Origin: Erinaceus europaeus
Taxonomy: Eukaryota > Chordata > Mammalia > Eulipotyphla > Erinaceidae
Reading direction: 5' to 3'
NCBI RefSeq assembly: GCF_950295315.1
Contig: NC_080171.1
Coordinates: 97,957,445 to 98,021,444 of the forward strand
DNA length: 64,000 bases
The translations under genes and the position numbers were made by a program. Numbering within the stretch: position 1 is the stretch's first letter; every line of letters starts with the position of its first letter. The notes below the pieces were generated by a model that had not been told where the DNA came from, ran no database searches, and saw only the letters and a list, made by a program, of their open reading frames with translations. Below, piece by piece: positions 34,424-43,644 of this stretch.

Positions 34424-34562
34424 GGGGCCAGGGGGATAGCATAATGATTATGCAAAGACACTTTCATGCCTGAGGCACCAAAGGCCCCAGGTTCAATCCC
34501 AAGCACCACCATAAACCAGAGCTGGGAAGTGCTCTGGTAATTTAAAATAATAATAATAATAA
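34424..34562 (+). mobile_element. 'Type 3' SINE
   Basis: 'ggatagcataatgattatgc', 'ccccaggttcaatcccaagc', 'gagctgggaagtgctctgg' and an (AAT)n tail. The short direct repeat 'aaaatgttag'/'aaaataatgttag' flanks it. Confidence 0.85.
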
Positions 34563-34617
34563 TAAAATGTTAGTAGTCACATTGCTGCTGAAGTGCTGGT
34601 TCTGTCAGTCTAGGACT

Positions 34618-34805
34618 ATTTTTTTTTTGTTGTTATTGATGTTGTTGTTGGTGGATAGGACAGAGAGAAATGGAGAGAGGAGGGGAAGACAGTGCCAGGG
34701 AGAGAAAGATAGACACCTGCAGACCTGCTTCACTGCCCGTGAAGCGACTCTCCTGCAGGTGGGGAGCCGGGGGCTCGAACCGGGATCCTTACACCGGTCC
34801 TTGCG
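34618..34805 (-). mobile_element. 5'-truncated 'type 1' SINE
   Basis: TTG-rich tail, body and 'gggctcgaaccgggatcctt', but the A-box end is missing. The flank 'agtctaggact' is duplicated on both sides, so the truncation happened at insertion. Confidence 0.85.
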
Positions 34806-34815
34806 AGTCTAGGAC

Positions 34816-36250
34816 TTTTGTATACATATGGCAAAATAAAGCAAGTGAACAATTATGAGGAATTATGTGCTTGAGAATTGTAACATATTGCACGAGTGAA
34901 AGAAGATAATGGTGCAAGATATATAAAAGAGAGGTGTAAGATTCATGATGTTAAATAAAAGCCTTTCTATCCTTCTGCCAGCTTTCTCAGCAATATAAAG
35001 AAAAAAAAATCCTTGGAGAAGTGGTCAGTTTCAAGTCTAGGGTAGGAACTTTCAAGATGAACTGGAGTTACAGTTCCAGAAAGCAAAAGCAAAAGAATTC
35101 CTGAGATTATATCAGGACACAGTAGTATCATGTGGAAAAAGGCCCTGATAGCTAATGATGGGATAAATTGGATAAGGACAGTATTGGAGACACAGAAATA
35201 TGTTTAAATCTACGAGTTCATAGCCACTACACACCAAAGAAAATGTAACTGAAAGATAATGGTTAGAGAATGCTAGCTTTTATTATGCAAATAGGGAAGC
35301 AAAGGGAACGAATTAAGTATTCACCTTACCATTAGTGTATGAACACTACCTCAGGTTGCCAATTAATCAGTGAAGGGAGACTTCTCTTTGTAGAAGGAAC
35401 CCAGCAAATAAATGAGGTTGTGATAAATTATGGTACTGTTACTTGGTGACACCAATGAAATAGTGAATCTAGGCAATGATCTTCAATAGCTGCAAATCTC
35501 CCTCAAAGAAAACAAAGGATGATGAGACGCTAGACATCTCTTGATGGAAAGTGTAGCACTACTCATGAAATAATCCTGCCAAAATACTGAATCAAATCTG
35601 ATGAAGACTCTAGATCAATTACCAGCTTACAGGAAATAGAGGGGCTGGAGGGACATGCTGAGTGGTGTTACCCATGAAGATGGGACTATCCATGAAGATT
35701 CCATGATGCTCCTGTAAAGATGCTGTCAGCTATATCTGAACAAGTGGGATATTCTATAGGACAAAGAATCTGATTTCTTCAAGAAAACACTGCAAATGAT
35801 ACAAAGGGATAACAAAAATATCTTGATTAAATGGGTCCCAAGATCCACGACTATTGGTGCTGTATTTGTACTTCACTGGATTTTATCGCAAATTGTAAGA
35901 AAAATGTAAATGGCAATGTGGAAAATATCCTCCTCAGTGGAGCACATTTCTCCATCCTTTCAGGTTGAACTGCCTTACTTAGTTTTATCAGTAGAATATA
36001 ATAAGAAGGACATTTTGCGATTACTGAACTCAGTCCTAGAGTGGGCATGTAGCACCCAGATGGGCTCATAAAAGAACTGTTTAATATGTGAGTACAGGTC
36101 ATTCTTCTGGAGGAGGAGGAGGAGCCACTACATAGTAGTAAAATGTAGTCCCCAGACATTTGAGTGACTGCAACCAAGGTCGTCACTGTGAGTGACGTCA
36201 CCTTCCAGTCTCAGTAAACTCACACTCATTAGCATCAAGTCAAGCACAGA
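34816..36250. other. AT-rich repeat-poor sequence, no gene seen
   Basis: 1.4 kb without lineage SINEs or convincing frames. It may be an ancient decayed transposon, but I cannot name a family. An octamer-like ATGCAAAT lies at about 35286. Confidence 0.4.
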
Positions 36251-36284
36251 TAGATGAGTCATCCTGTTGAACTCTGTTCTTTCC

Positions 36285-36525
36285 CTGCCTCCTCTTTCCC
36301 TTTCTCCTCCTCCTCCCCTTCCCCTTCTCCTTATTTCTTCTTCTTCTTCACCTTCCCCTTCCTCTTCTCCTTATTTCTTTTTCTTCTTCTCCTTCTCCTT
36401 CTCCTTCTCCATCTTCTTCTTTTTCTTCTTCTCTTCCTCCTCCTCCTTTCTCCTCCTCCTCCTTCCTCCTCCTCCTTCTTCTTCCTCCTCCTCCTCCTCC
36501 TTCTCATTTTTTTTTTTTTAACTTT
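36285..36525. repeat. Polypyrimidine (CTT/CCT)n tract
   Basis: 240 bp of almost uninterrupted C/T in triplet-like units (CTC, CTT, TCC). Leu/Ser/Phe-rich frames here are artefacts. Confidence 0.92.
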
Positions 36526-36672
36526 GTGTTATTGTTAGGACTTCACCACTCCAGGCTATTTTTTTTTTCAGATTGAGATAGAGGGAGAGAGGGAAAGATA
36601 CTGCAGTACTGAAGTTTCCCCGTGGATAATTGGGCTGGGAATCATGTTTTAAGCATCTGAGTTTTAGATGGC
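36526..36672 (-). mobile_element. Decayed SINE remnant
   Basis: 'gtgttattgttaggacttca', then 'ttgagatagagggagagagg' and 'actgcagtactgaagtttcc'. Low similarity to the type 2 body. Confidence 0.45.
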
Positions 36673-37284
36673 TTGCTATGGAGAAATAGATAATGGTGAT
36701 ACTTTTTTTTTTCTTTCTATTGCTGAGCCTCTTGAGGGTTTAGATATGAGGTCAGAGATCATCTGAGATCAGAGGTTAGCTGGTCACACACGGGGCCCCA
36801 GACAGAGATCAACACTTCTGGAGATAAAGTAGCTAAGAATAATATGGATTTTGGTGAGAGACAGATCCAGCTTCCTGGCTCTGTCACCAGCTGTGTGATC
36901 TTGGGTCTCACAGAGTTTCTTTCTATATCTGAAAATGGGAATCTACTTATCAGTCAATGTATTCCCCATTGCTCATCATGAGGAAAATGTTCTTTATCTG
37001 TACTGTCAAATACACTGGCCATTAGCCCCATGAAACTGAGCAGATGAAATGGGGGGAAAGTCTGAACACAGCACCTAAGGCTGCTTGGCCATCTTGATGT
37101 CATAAGCTGTGACAAGCCAGAATTGAGATGTCTGTAGGTGTCAGATGCACACATCTGTGTGAAAAAAAAAATCAAACACATCATTAATACTTGTAATATG
37201 AATCATATATTAAAGTAATTTTTTGTGTCCTTGGATTCAATGACACATACTTAAAAGTAATTTCAACTATTTTTCGCATTCATT
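36673..37284. other. Unique sequence with MIR remnant
   Basis: 36860-36950 is MIR-like ('ccagctgtgtgatcttgggt'). No gene seen. Confidence 0.4.
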
Positions 37285-37430
37285 TAAAAATATTTGTTTA
37301 TATCAATTTTGTGTGAAAGAGGAGAAGGTAGACAGAGCATCGAGCACACAGTGCCAGGGTTCCACCATCGAGCCTCAAGCATCTAAGCCCTGTACTCTAC
37401 CTGCTGAGCCACCTCTCTGGCTACATCAGC
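37285..37430 (-). mobile_element. 'Type 5' degenerate SINE
   Basis: 'aaatatttgtttatatcaat' tail and 'ctgtactctacctgctgagc' head end. The same type as 58110 and 61597, but older. Confidence 0.5.
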
Positions 37431-37759
37431 TTATCTTGCTACCCAGAAAGACATGTGGCTCACATTATGTTTCTAAGGGGCAATGCTAATATAGCCCTGA
37501 GACGATTGGATGACATGTTTAGAGTGTGCAACACAGCCCTTGGCACATGAAAAAAACACCCTCAGTAGCTAAATCCTGATGGTGGAACAAGATGATGGTT
37601 TGTTGGACTGTGATATCTGCCTTGAGGGAAATGAGAATACGTAGCTTTGTGACAATAATAATCCTATAAATTATTATTTTTTAAAAAACTAATTAAATGT
37701 GTGTGTGTTATATTTTGCAGAACTGGGGTCTTGCATATGCAGTTTAATCATTTATGGGA

Positions 37760-38085
37760 TTGTTTTCTCACTCTTTGCATTTTAAAGAGAGACAGAGAGA
37801 GGGACACCGGAGGACACCAGAGCACTGGGACTTGAACCAGGGAAGCACACACAGAAAAGTAGATACTCTACCTGGTGAACTATTTACTGTCCAGGCAACA
37901 ATTGTGTTTTATTTTATTTTATTTTATTTATTAAACAGTTGATTTGTGAGCAAGAGAGAGGAGGAGTAAATAGCAAATGAACCAGAGCATTACTCAGGCA
38001 AATATGATGTCAAGGATCAAATTCCAGATTTCAGATTTGAGAGTCCAATACTTTATCCAGTACTCCATCTTCTAGGCCACTCATT
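37760..38085 (-). mobile_element. Two adjacent degenerate SINEs
   Basis: 37760-37895 has 'gagcactgggacttgaacca'. 37905-38085 has a (TTTTA)n tail, 'gaaccagagcattactcagg' and 'gagagtccaatactttatcc'. Both are reverse-oriented tRNA-type elements. Confidence 0.55.
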
Positions 38086-38494
38086 AACTTTTGTAAATAA
38101 TGTTCTGAGCAGGTAGACACCAGAGCTCATTAGGTTGGTATATGGATATCTGCTGAAGGGACCCCACTTTATGGGGCAGAATATAGCTCATATCCATTAA
38201 AATTCTGCTTATGTGTTTGAGGTCAGGAAGGTGTGTACCAAGGCTGAGTTATTTAACCTTCATAACGAATGGCCCATAGAGCAAATCTTATCGTCCCCAT
38301 TGGACAGATGAGAAAAGTGAGGCTCAGAAAAGTGATGTGACTTACCCAAGTATTGTGCCAGCTGGTTTGGTGATAGAGCAGGTGTTCCTGACTCTGGGGG
38401 CAAAAGGCTCGAACACAGTCCCTTTTTGATGCCCAGACTCAGCTCATACCTCCCCATCCTCCTCTTCCTCTCCTCCCCACCTCTATCTCCTGAC
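38086..38494. other. Unique sequence with MIR remnant
   Basis: 38225-38345 is MIR-like ('ggacagatgagaaaagtgag'). Confidence 0.45.
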
Positions 38495-39010
38495 ACAAAT
38501 GGTCTCTTTTTCCCCACAGAGACACCACGTATGTCATGCCATCCGTTGTGTGTTAACTTCATCAAACAGAGTACAATTCTCTGGCGCTAATGTCAATCTC
38601 CACAGCTCACTGGTTTTTTTAAAGCAGTGGAAACACGACTCTGGTTTCCCAGCCACAAGGAGGAGGAAAGCAGTGCTGCAGCCAGCGAGCAGGCCCTGTG
38701 CTTCTCACCCCAGAAAGAATCATAAACCACGCGCGGTGCTGGAGCACGCGCCCATTTGACAAAGACAATTTGATTTGTCCGCGCCTTCTAAAATATTCAT
38801 CCTGCTTTGATGGACTATCGTTTTATAAATATAGATTATCATTAACCGACACCGGCGGTGCGCGGCTGGTCCACCCAGCGCCATGCCACTGGTTCGGGAT
38901 GAAGACGTCCAATAAAAAAAATCATTATCTCTGTCTGCGCACCCTGATCTGTATCGTTTGCCTCATTTGCAGTGCAGGGGTCAGTAACTCACGCTAACTG
39001 CCTCTGTTTG
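38495..39010. promoter_or_regulatory. Candidate conserved non-coding element with CpGs
   Basis: Repeat-free, with many retained CpGs ('gacaccggcggtgcgcggct', 'ccgcgccttctaaaatattc') next to AT-rich homeodomain-like words ('agattatcattaaccgacac'). It holds a GC-rich hairpin at 38731-38751. A deeply conserved enhancer is the best guess. A small CpG-rich promoter is the alternative. Confidence 0.45.
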
Positions 39011-39325
39011 TGTATTTCACGGCCCTGGCCACCCCTGCTGGGGAGATTGGCAGGAAGCTTCTCAAGTTTGGATATGGGAAAGGCAATAAGGCGATTGAAA
39101 GGAGGGAGGAGAAAAAGGCCCAGGGGCTCTGGCAGGGTCACGCTGAAAGGGTTGGGGTGAGGTATTTCTAGAGAAGCAGTGGGGTGGGGTGGGGTTGGTT
39201 GGGCATGGGTATGAATTTGGAAGCATGTCAGGTCCAAAACTACTACACAGTGGCTGTGATTTACTTACCTTGGTTTAAGAGACTTGCTGAGTCTCACTTT
39301 TGTTGGAACTCCTCGTTGTCAGATC
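39011..39325. other. Unique G-rich sequence, no gene seen
   Basis: G/A-rich with no repeat family recognised. Confidence 0.4.
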
Positions 39326-39329
39326 TATC

Positions 39330-39568
39330 TTTTCTTTCTTTCTTTATTTTCCCGTTTGTTGCCCTTGTTTTTTATTGTTGTTGTAATTGATGTTGTCGTT
39401 GTTAGGACAGGGAGAAATGGAGAGAGGAAGGGATGACAGAGAAGGGGAGAGAAAGATAGACACCTGCAGACTTGCTTCACCGCCTGTGAAGCGACTTCCA
39501 GGTGAAGAGCCAGGTCCTTGTACTTTGCGCCACGTGTGCTTAACCCACTGCACTACCACCCTGGCTCC
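39330..39568 (-). mobile_element. 'Type 1' SINE with an internal deletion
   Basis: TTTC/TTG tail, body, then a gap after 'gcgacttccaggtgaagagc' where the B box should be, and head 'cttaacccactgcactacca'. 'agatctat' is duplicated on both sides. Confidence 0.82.
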
Positions 39569-39687
39569 CAAGATCTATATTTTCTGAGGCAGAGTCCCCC
39601 CCCCCCCCCGCCCCACACACACGCATGCTTTAGAGCACGGTGAACATTAGTTGTGATACTGATGGGGGTGGCTGTCATTTCATTCAT

Positions 39688-39699
39688 CTCAAACCCTGC
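39688..39699. repeat. Target-site duplication of the 396-bp LINE copy
   Basis: CTCAAACCCTGC, repeated exactly at 40096-40107. Confidence 0.9.
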
Positions 39700-40095
39700 T
39701 TCTTCTTCTTCTTCTAGCGTTTGCCCTTCTTCCATAGCCAGTCAATAGCGTCAGGTTGAGCCTGATGTAAAGTTTCGAGACCTCCTTTGAATCTGGAGAG
39801 GTGGCAGTCGTTGACTATGTGGATCATAGTCTGTCTGGAGCCGCAGGGGCAGTTCGGGTCGTCTCTGGCTCCCCAGCGATGGAACATAGCGGCACACCGG
39901 CCATGGCCTGTTCGATAGCGATTGAGGAGGGCCCAATCATAACGTGCTAGGTCAAAGCCGGGTTGACGCTTGCAGGGGTCTGTGATGAGGTGTTTGTTCT
40001 TTACCTCAGCTGACTGCCAGCTCTGTTTCCAAGAGACTGGAACAGAGAAGTTCAGTGTAGGCATAGGGGACCAGATTGGGTGACGAGACGTCAAG
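39700..40095 (-). mobile_element. 5'-truncated Jockey-type LINE copy
   Basis: A 396-bp insertion between perfect 12-bp direct repeats. The left edge is a (TTC)5 tail, i.e. (GAA)5 in element sense, directly after the TAG stop (39714-39716). The coding part is open throughout and encodes the last about 126 residues of the reverse transcriptase ORF, including the C-terminal Cys/His motif. It differs from 62632-63013 at 7 of 382 positions. Confidence 0.92.
39714..40095 (-). pseudogene. C-terminal fragment of LINE reverse transcriptase ORF
   Basis: It contains 'FDLARYDWALLNRYRTGHGR' and a C-x-C...H...C motif in 'NCPCGSRQTMIHIVNDC', then a basic end KKGKR. There is no start or catalytic motif because the 5' end was lost at insertion. 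The frame stays open into the flank (to 40109) by chance. Confidence 0.9.
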
Positions 40096-40107
40096 CTCAA
40101 ACCCTGC

Positions 40108-40954
40108 AATAGACTGCTTCACCTCCTTGAGTCTCAGGTATCTCCTGTGTAGAGCAATGTCAGTCAAATGGATCTTCAGTGGTCTCAGAGATCCAACGAG
40201 CTGATGCATCCAAGGAGTTCATGATCTGTATACCTAAGAGGACCATTTAACTTAAGCTCCATGGAATCCAGACAGAAAGAACAGTGGGGGGGGGGGGGGT
40301 TGGTCCTGGTGAGCACTGGCCCCAGCATCCTTGCACCTTGATGATTCAGGATGCCCAGGTGTGATCCTGGAGCAATATGGAAGTGAATGAGGACTTGTTG
40401 TGTAAAGGTCTCCTGTGCTACCCAGTCACTATCCTCCCCTGAGCATTCTGGGCCTTTGCAGTACTGGAAAAAAGGGAGGTGAGGTGGGGTGGGCTAGGTT
40501 TCTTAGGTTTGGTGCTATGTTGCCAGGGAATGAGATTCAAGCTAGAATTAAATATTTTCCTGGCTTTGGAAACAGAATCTCATCGGCAACATTTCCTCTT
40601 ACACTTAGCTGTTTGAAAGAATAAGCAACCAGGTAAAGTGTGTGTGTGTGTGTGGGGGGGGAGTAATTGCAGAAAAATCTCCAATAGAAGGTGGCCTGAG
40701 GGAGAAGAGAAAAAGCAGGACAAATGTGCCATTGAGAGCAGAGAGCAAACCTCTCTTCATCCTGAACAGAATAGAATGAAAGAGGGTGAAATAAGCTCTT
40801 AAATTCAAACTCCAGCCAGGGTTACAGAAAAGAGAAGTGGTCCGGAAGCTTCTGGCACATCCCTTTGCTGAATCCTGATTCCCGGAAGCAGGCAGGCAAA
40901 CTGTACGGCAAGGTCTCATCGCTGGTGAGAAGACAGCCCAGAGCACTCAGCCCC
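40108..40954. other. Unique sequence, G-run and GT run
   Basis: G-run at about 40286-40299, short (GT)n then G-run at 40638-40660. No gene or lineage repeat. Confidence 0.4.
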
Positions 40955-41600
40955 AAAGTTTATTTAAGTGAAAAAACCCACCCAGAGACAAGAAGGAGTG
41001 TTATACCACTGTCAAGTTTTAGACGTCGCCATCAAGCAAAAAAAATTACATCCTGTCCTGACGAGCGACTAATCAAGGCATGGCAAACGGTCCTGCAATA
41101 AATTACTCCGGCGCGAAATAAACCACACAAACAGACCGATGATAATAAATGTAAATTATTTCTCTGAAGAAATTTTCTTGGTATATGAGTAATACGAACC
41201 ATCAGGAAGGCGTCTTCCTTAACATTAATTACAGAAAATGACAAGTGAGCTGATGACTGGGAAGGCTCATTATCTGAGAACATATTCACAACTTTGCAAT
41301 TTGCGCGAGATGTACTCTGGCTAAATTAATCTCCCTTCTTTGCATGAGCCTCTTCTAATTTTCATGTTATTAACAGGTTTGCAGTATCAGTCAGTGCTTG
41401 TCACTCTAATCAGGTTTCAGCATGTTCGCAAAAGCGAAGCGTCATTTATAAGGATAAGCCCTCATAATGGTGCTTGCTTTCATGTGGAGAATTCTACAAG
41501 GCTGCTTTTAATAAGGTACTTTAATCATCTCCTTTGCTCAACTTTTGGCCCCACTGTTCCTTTATGAAGAGTCATTAAAAGACTTTGAAGTTCATCAAGG
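40955..41600. promoter_or_regulatory. Strong candidate conserved non-coding element
   Basis: 650 bp free of repeats, AT-rich yet with retained CpGs ('gttttagacgtcgccatcaa', 'ccggcgcgaaataaaccaca', 'gcaatttgcgcgagatgtac') and many TAAT/ATTA words ('ctaaattaatctcc', 'acattaattacagaaaatg'). Frames lack coding character. This is the best enhancer candidate in the window by texture. Confidence 0.5.
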
Positions 41601-41924
41601 AGGGAAAATTCATGACATTGTTCGGGTGAGGTTGGGGGTGGCACTGAGGGGAAGCCTGGGAGGAGTCAGGGGTGAGAGGGTCCTGTTAACCTAGAGTCTT
41701 ATCTGGAGTGACCAGGAAGAACCTGTGCCCATTGTCTTCATCATTGACACCATGTGGGATTTCTGATGAACTCAGCCCCACCCCACCAAGCTTAGTTTCA
41801 TGGCAGACATTGAGAGAGACTCTGGGACTTGAGTGGAGCGCTAACCTCTTTAGAATGTTGGACAGCTTCCAGCATGTGAGCATTACTCTAAAGAAGGGTG
41901 GGAACCTTCTTAGGATTTTAGACC
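41601..41924. other. Unique sequence, no gene seen
   Basis: Nothing recognised before the SINE at 41925. Confidence 0.4.
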
Positions 41925-42448
41925 TTATTTGTTTATTTATTTTTCCACCAGGGTTATTACTGGGGGCTCAGTGCCTGCACTATGAATCCACCGCTTCCAG
42001 CAGCCATTTCTTTTTATTTATTTTTTTAAAATTTTTGTGTTATCTTTATTTATTTGTTGGTTAGAGACAGTCAGAAATTGAGAGGAAGGGAGAGACACAG
42101 AGAGACACCTACAGCCCTGCTTCACCACTTGTGAAACTTTTCCCCTGTAGGTGGGGACTGGGGCTTGAACCTGGGTCCTTGCGCACTGTAACGTGTGCGC
42201 TCAACCAGGTGTGCCACCACCCGCCCCCCCCCCCCCAGCAGCCATTTCTTTCCTCCTCCTCATTTTTCTTGGCAGGGCAGAGAGAAATTAAGAGTGTGTT
42301 GGGGGGGAGAGGATAGGGAGAGAGAAAGACAGAACACCTGTAGCACTCTTCACTACTTGGGAGCCTTCTCCCCTGTAGGTGGAGGCTTGGGCGAGGCTTG
42401 AATCCAGGTCCTTACACAGAGTGATGTGTGTGCCACTACCCAGCTCAC
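41925..42448 (-). mobile_element. SINE with extension module, split by a younger SINE
   Basis: Left part 41925-42013 carries 'caccagggttattactgggg' and 'ccaccgcttccagcagccat'. Right part 42236-42448 carries the body and 'gcttgaatccaggtccttac'. Confidence 0.8.
42014..42235 (-). mobile_element. Nested 'type 2' SINE with exact duplication
   Basis: Full body and head ('gtgtgccaccacccgccccc'). The perfect 16-bp repeat at 41998-42013 and 42236-42251 proves insertion into the older SINE. A C-run (42224-42236) ends it. Confidence 0.92.
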
Positions 42449-42495
42449 TATCTATTGAGTGGTTTAAACCTTAGTGTACTTTTAGACAGGACTAA

Positions 42496-42552
42496 ATGGT
42501 GTGTGTGTGTGTGTGTGTGTGTATGCGTGTGCGTGTGCGTGTGCGTGCGCGT
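42496..42552. repeat. (GT)n / (GTGC)n alternating purine-pyrimidine tract
   Basis: Pure GT followed by 'gtgcgtgtgcgtgtgcgtgc'. A potential Z-DNA sequence. Confidence 0.9.
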
Positions 42553-42719
42553 TTTACATGGCTCACAAGGACTCATACTGCGGTCAAGGTTCATGCATGT
42601 CCCCCTTTCTCTGCTAAATTGTTACAGCATTCCAGAAGTGAAAATGTCATCACATGGAAACAGAGATGCATGAACTTCAGTTTGCCTCCAGTGATCCTTG
42701 GTGGCCTCTGACAAACCTT

Positions 42720-42763
42720 ATGAGCTCACTTCTTCTTCTTCTAGCGTTTGCCATGAGCTCACT
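42720..42763 (-). mobile_element. 22-bp LINE 3'-terminus insertion with target-site duplications
   Basis: The 11-bp repeat ATGAGCTCACT at 42720-42730 and 42753-42763 brackets 22 bp (42731-42752). In element sense these are GGCAAACGC, the TAG stop and AAGAAGAAGA. This is an extreme 5' truncation of the same Jockey-type LINE: only the last 12 coding nucleotides with the stop, plus the tail. Confidence 0.85.
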
Positions 42764-43644
42764 GCCATCACAAAAATTCCTTTTTGCTGAAGCAGCTTAT
42801 CTTTCAGTGCACTGAGTGCTAAACTAAGTGGCAAAGACAAGTCCTAGTCCAACCTTAGTTTATTTACTCTCATTCTGTATTTCTGGACATGTTACACTTC
42901 TGGTCTGGCCTTATTCATATGACTTTATAAGGTTTCTTCTAGCTTAAATATTTGTGATAATATTTTTTAAAATTTATTTTAATTTTATTAGTGACTTAAT
43001 ATTTATTTACAAAATTGTAAAATAAAAGGGGTCTGATTCTGCACTGTTCCTGCACCAGAGTTTTGTAACCTCATTCCTTCTTTGGGAGGTACTGCAGTTC
43101 TCCCAAGGTTGCAGATATGTGTTAACTATTATTTCTACAATGATGGTATTTTTGATCTTTATTGAAGCTCCATTTTGTTACACACACCCCCAGCCCAGTG
43201 AGTGGTAGAGATGGTAGCTTTTTGTTCCAACGTGACAACATGATCAGAAGTCATAAGGGAATGGTCCCCAAGTATGTTTCTCTCTGCAGATTTGGGATGA
43301 TCATGGGGTGGGAAAAAATTGTGGCCTCAATTCTGTTGGCAGAAGCTTGTTCTGAGATTGCAATGGTCATGGTTCTCCAAACCCTGTCCCCTGAGGCCTG
43401 GGGGTGTTCCCCAAAGTAGAATTGGTGCTACTTGCCCCCATCTTCAGACCAAAGCTGATTGGACCACAGCCCAGCCACCAAAATTTCCTCTCCATGAATC
43501 TGGGGTTGGACTAAGAAAGGGTTGAGTGGTGCTGACAGGTAAGTAGATGTGTATCACCCTCACTCAAGAGCAGTGGGGTCAGCCACCTTCTTCCTTGAGA
43601 TGTAGAGAAGTAAGGGGGGAGGGAGAAGAAGAGACAGGAGGCAG
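42764..43644. other. Unique sequence, no gene seen
   Basis: 42958-43030 is AT-rich and could be a decayed L1 fragment. Frames at 43160-43525 have no domain. Confidence 0.4.

Noticed and set aside
36254..36538. Hydrophobic Leu/Phe/Ser frames resembling membrane proteins
   Set aside because: They come entirely from a CTT/CCT polypyrimidine tract.
39700..40095. Assembly contamination by invertebrate DNA
   Set aside because: The copy is precisely bracketed by a 12-bp duplication of host sequence, and three further copies sit in the same host context.
40096..40260. Further 5' part of the LINE copy (the open frame runs on to 40109 and another lies at 40006-40209)
   Set aside because: Similarity to the longer copy stops at 40095, exactly at the second target-site duplication. 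The rest is host flank.
42731..42742. Simple (CTT)n microsatellite
   Set aside because: The adjoining CTAGCGTTTGCC and the exact flanking duplication show it is the tail of a LINE insertion.
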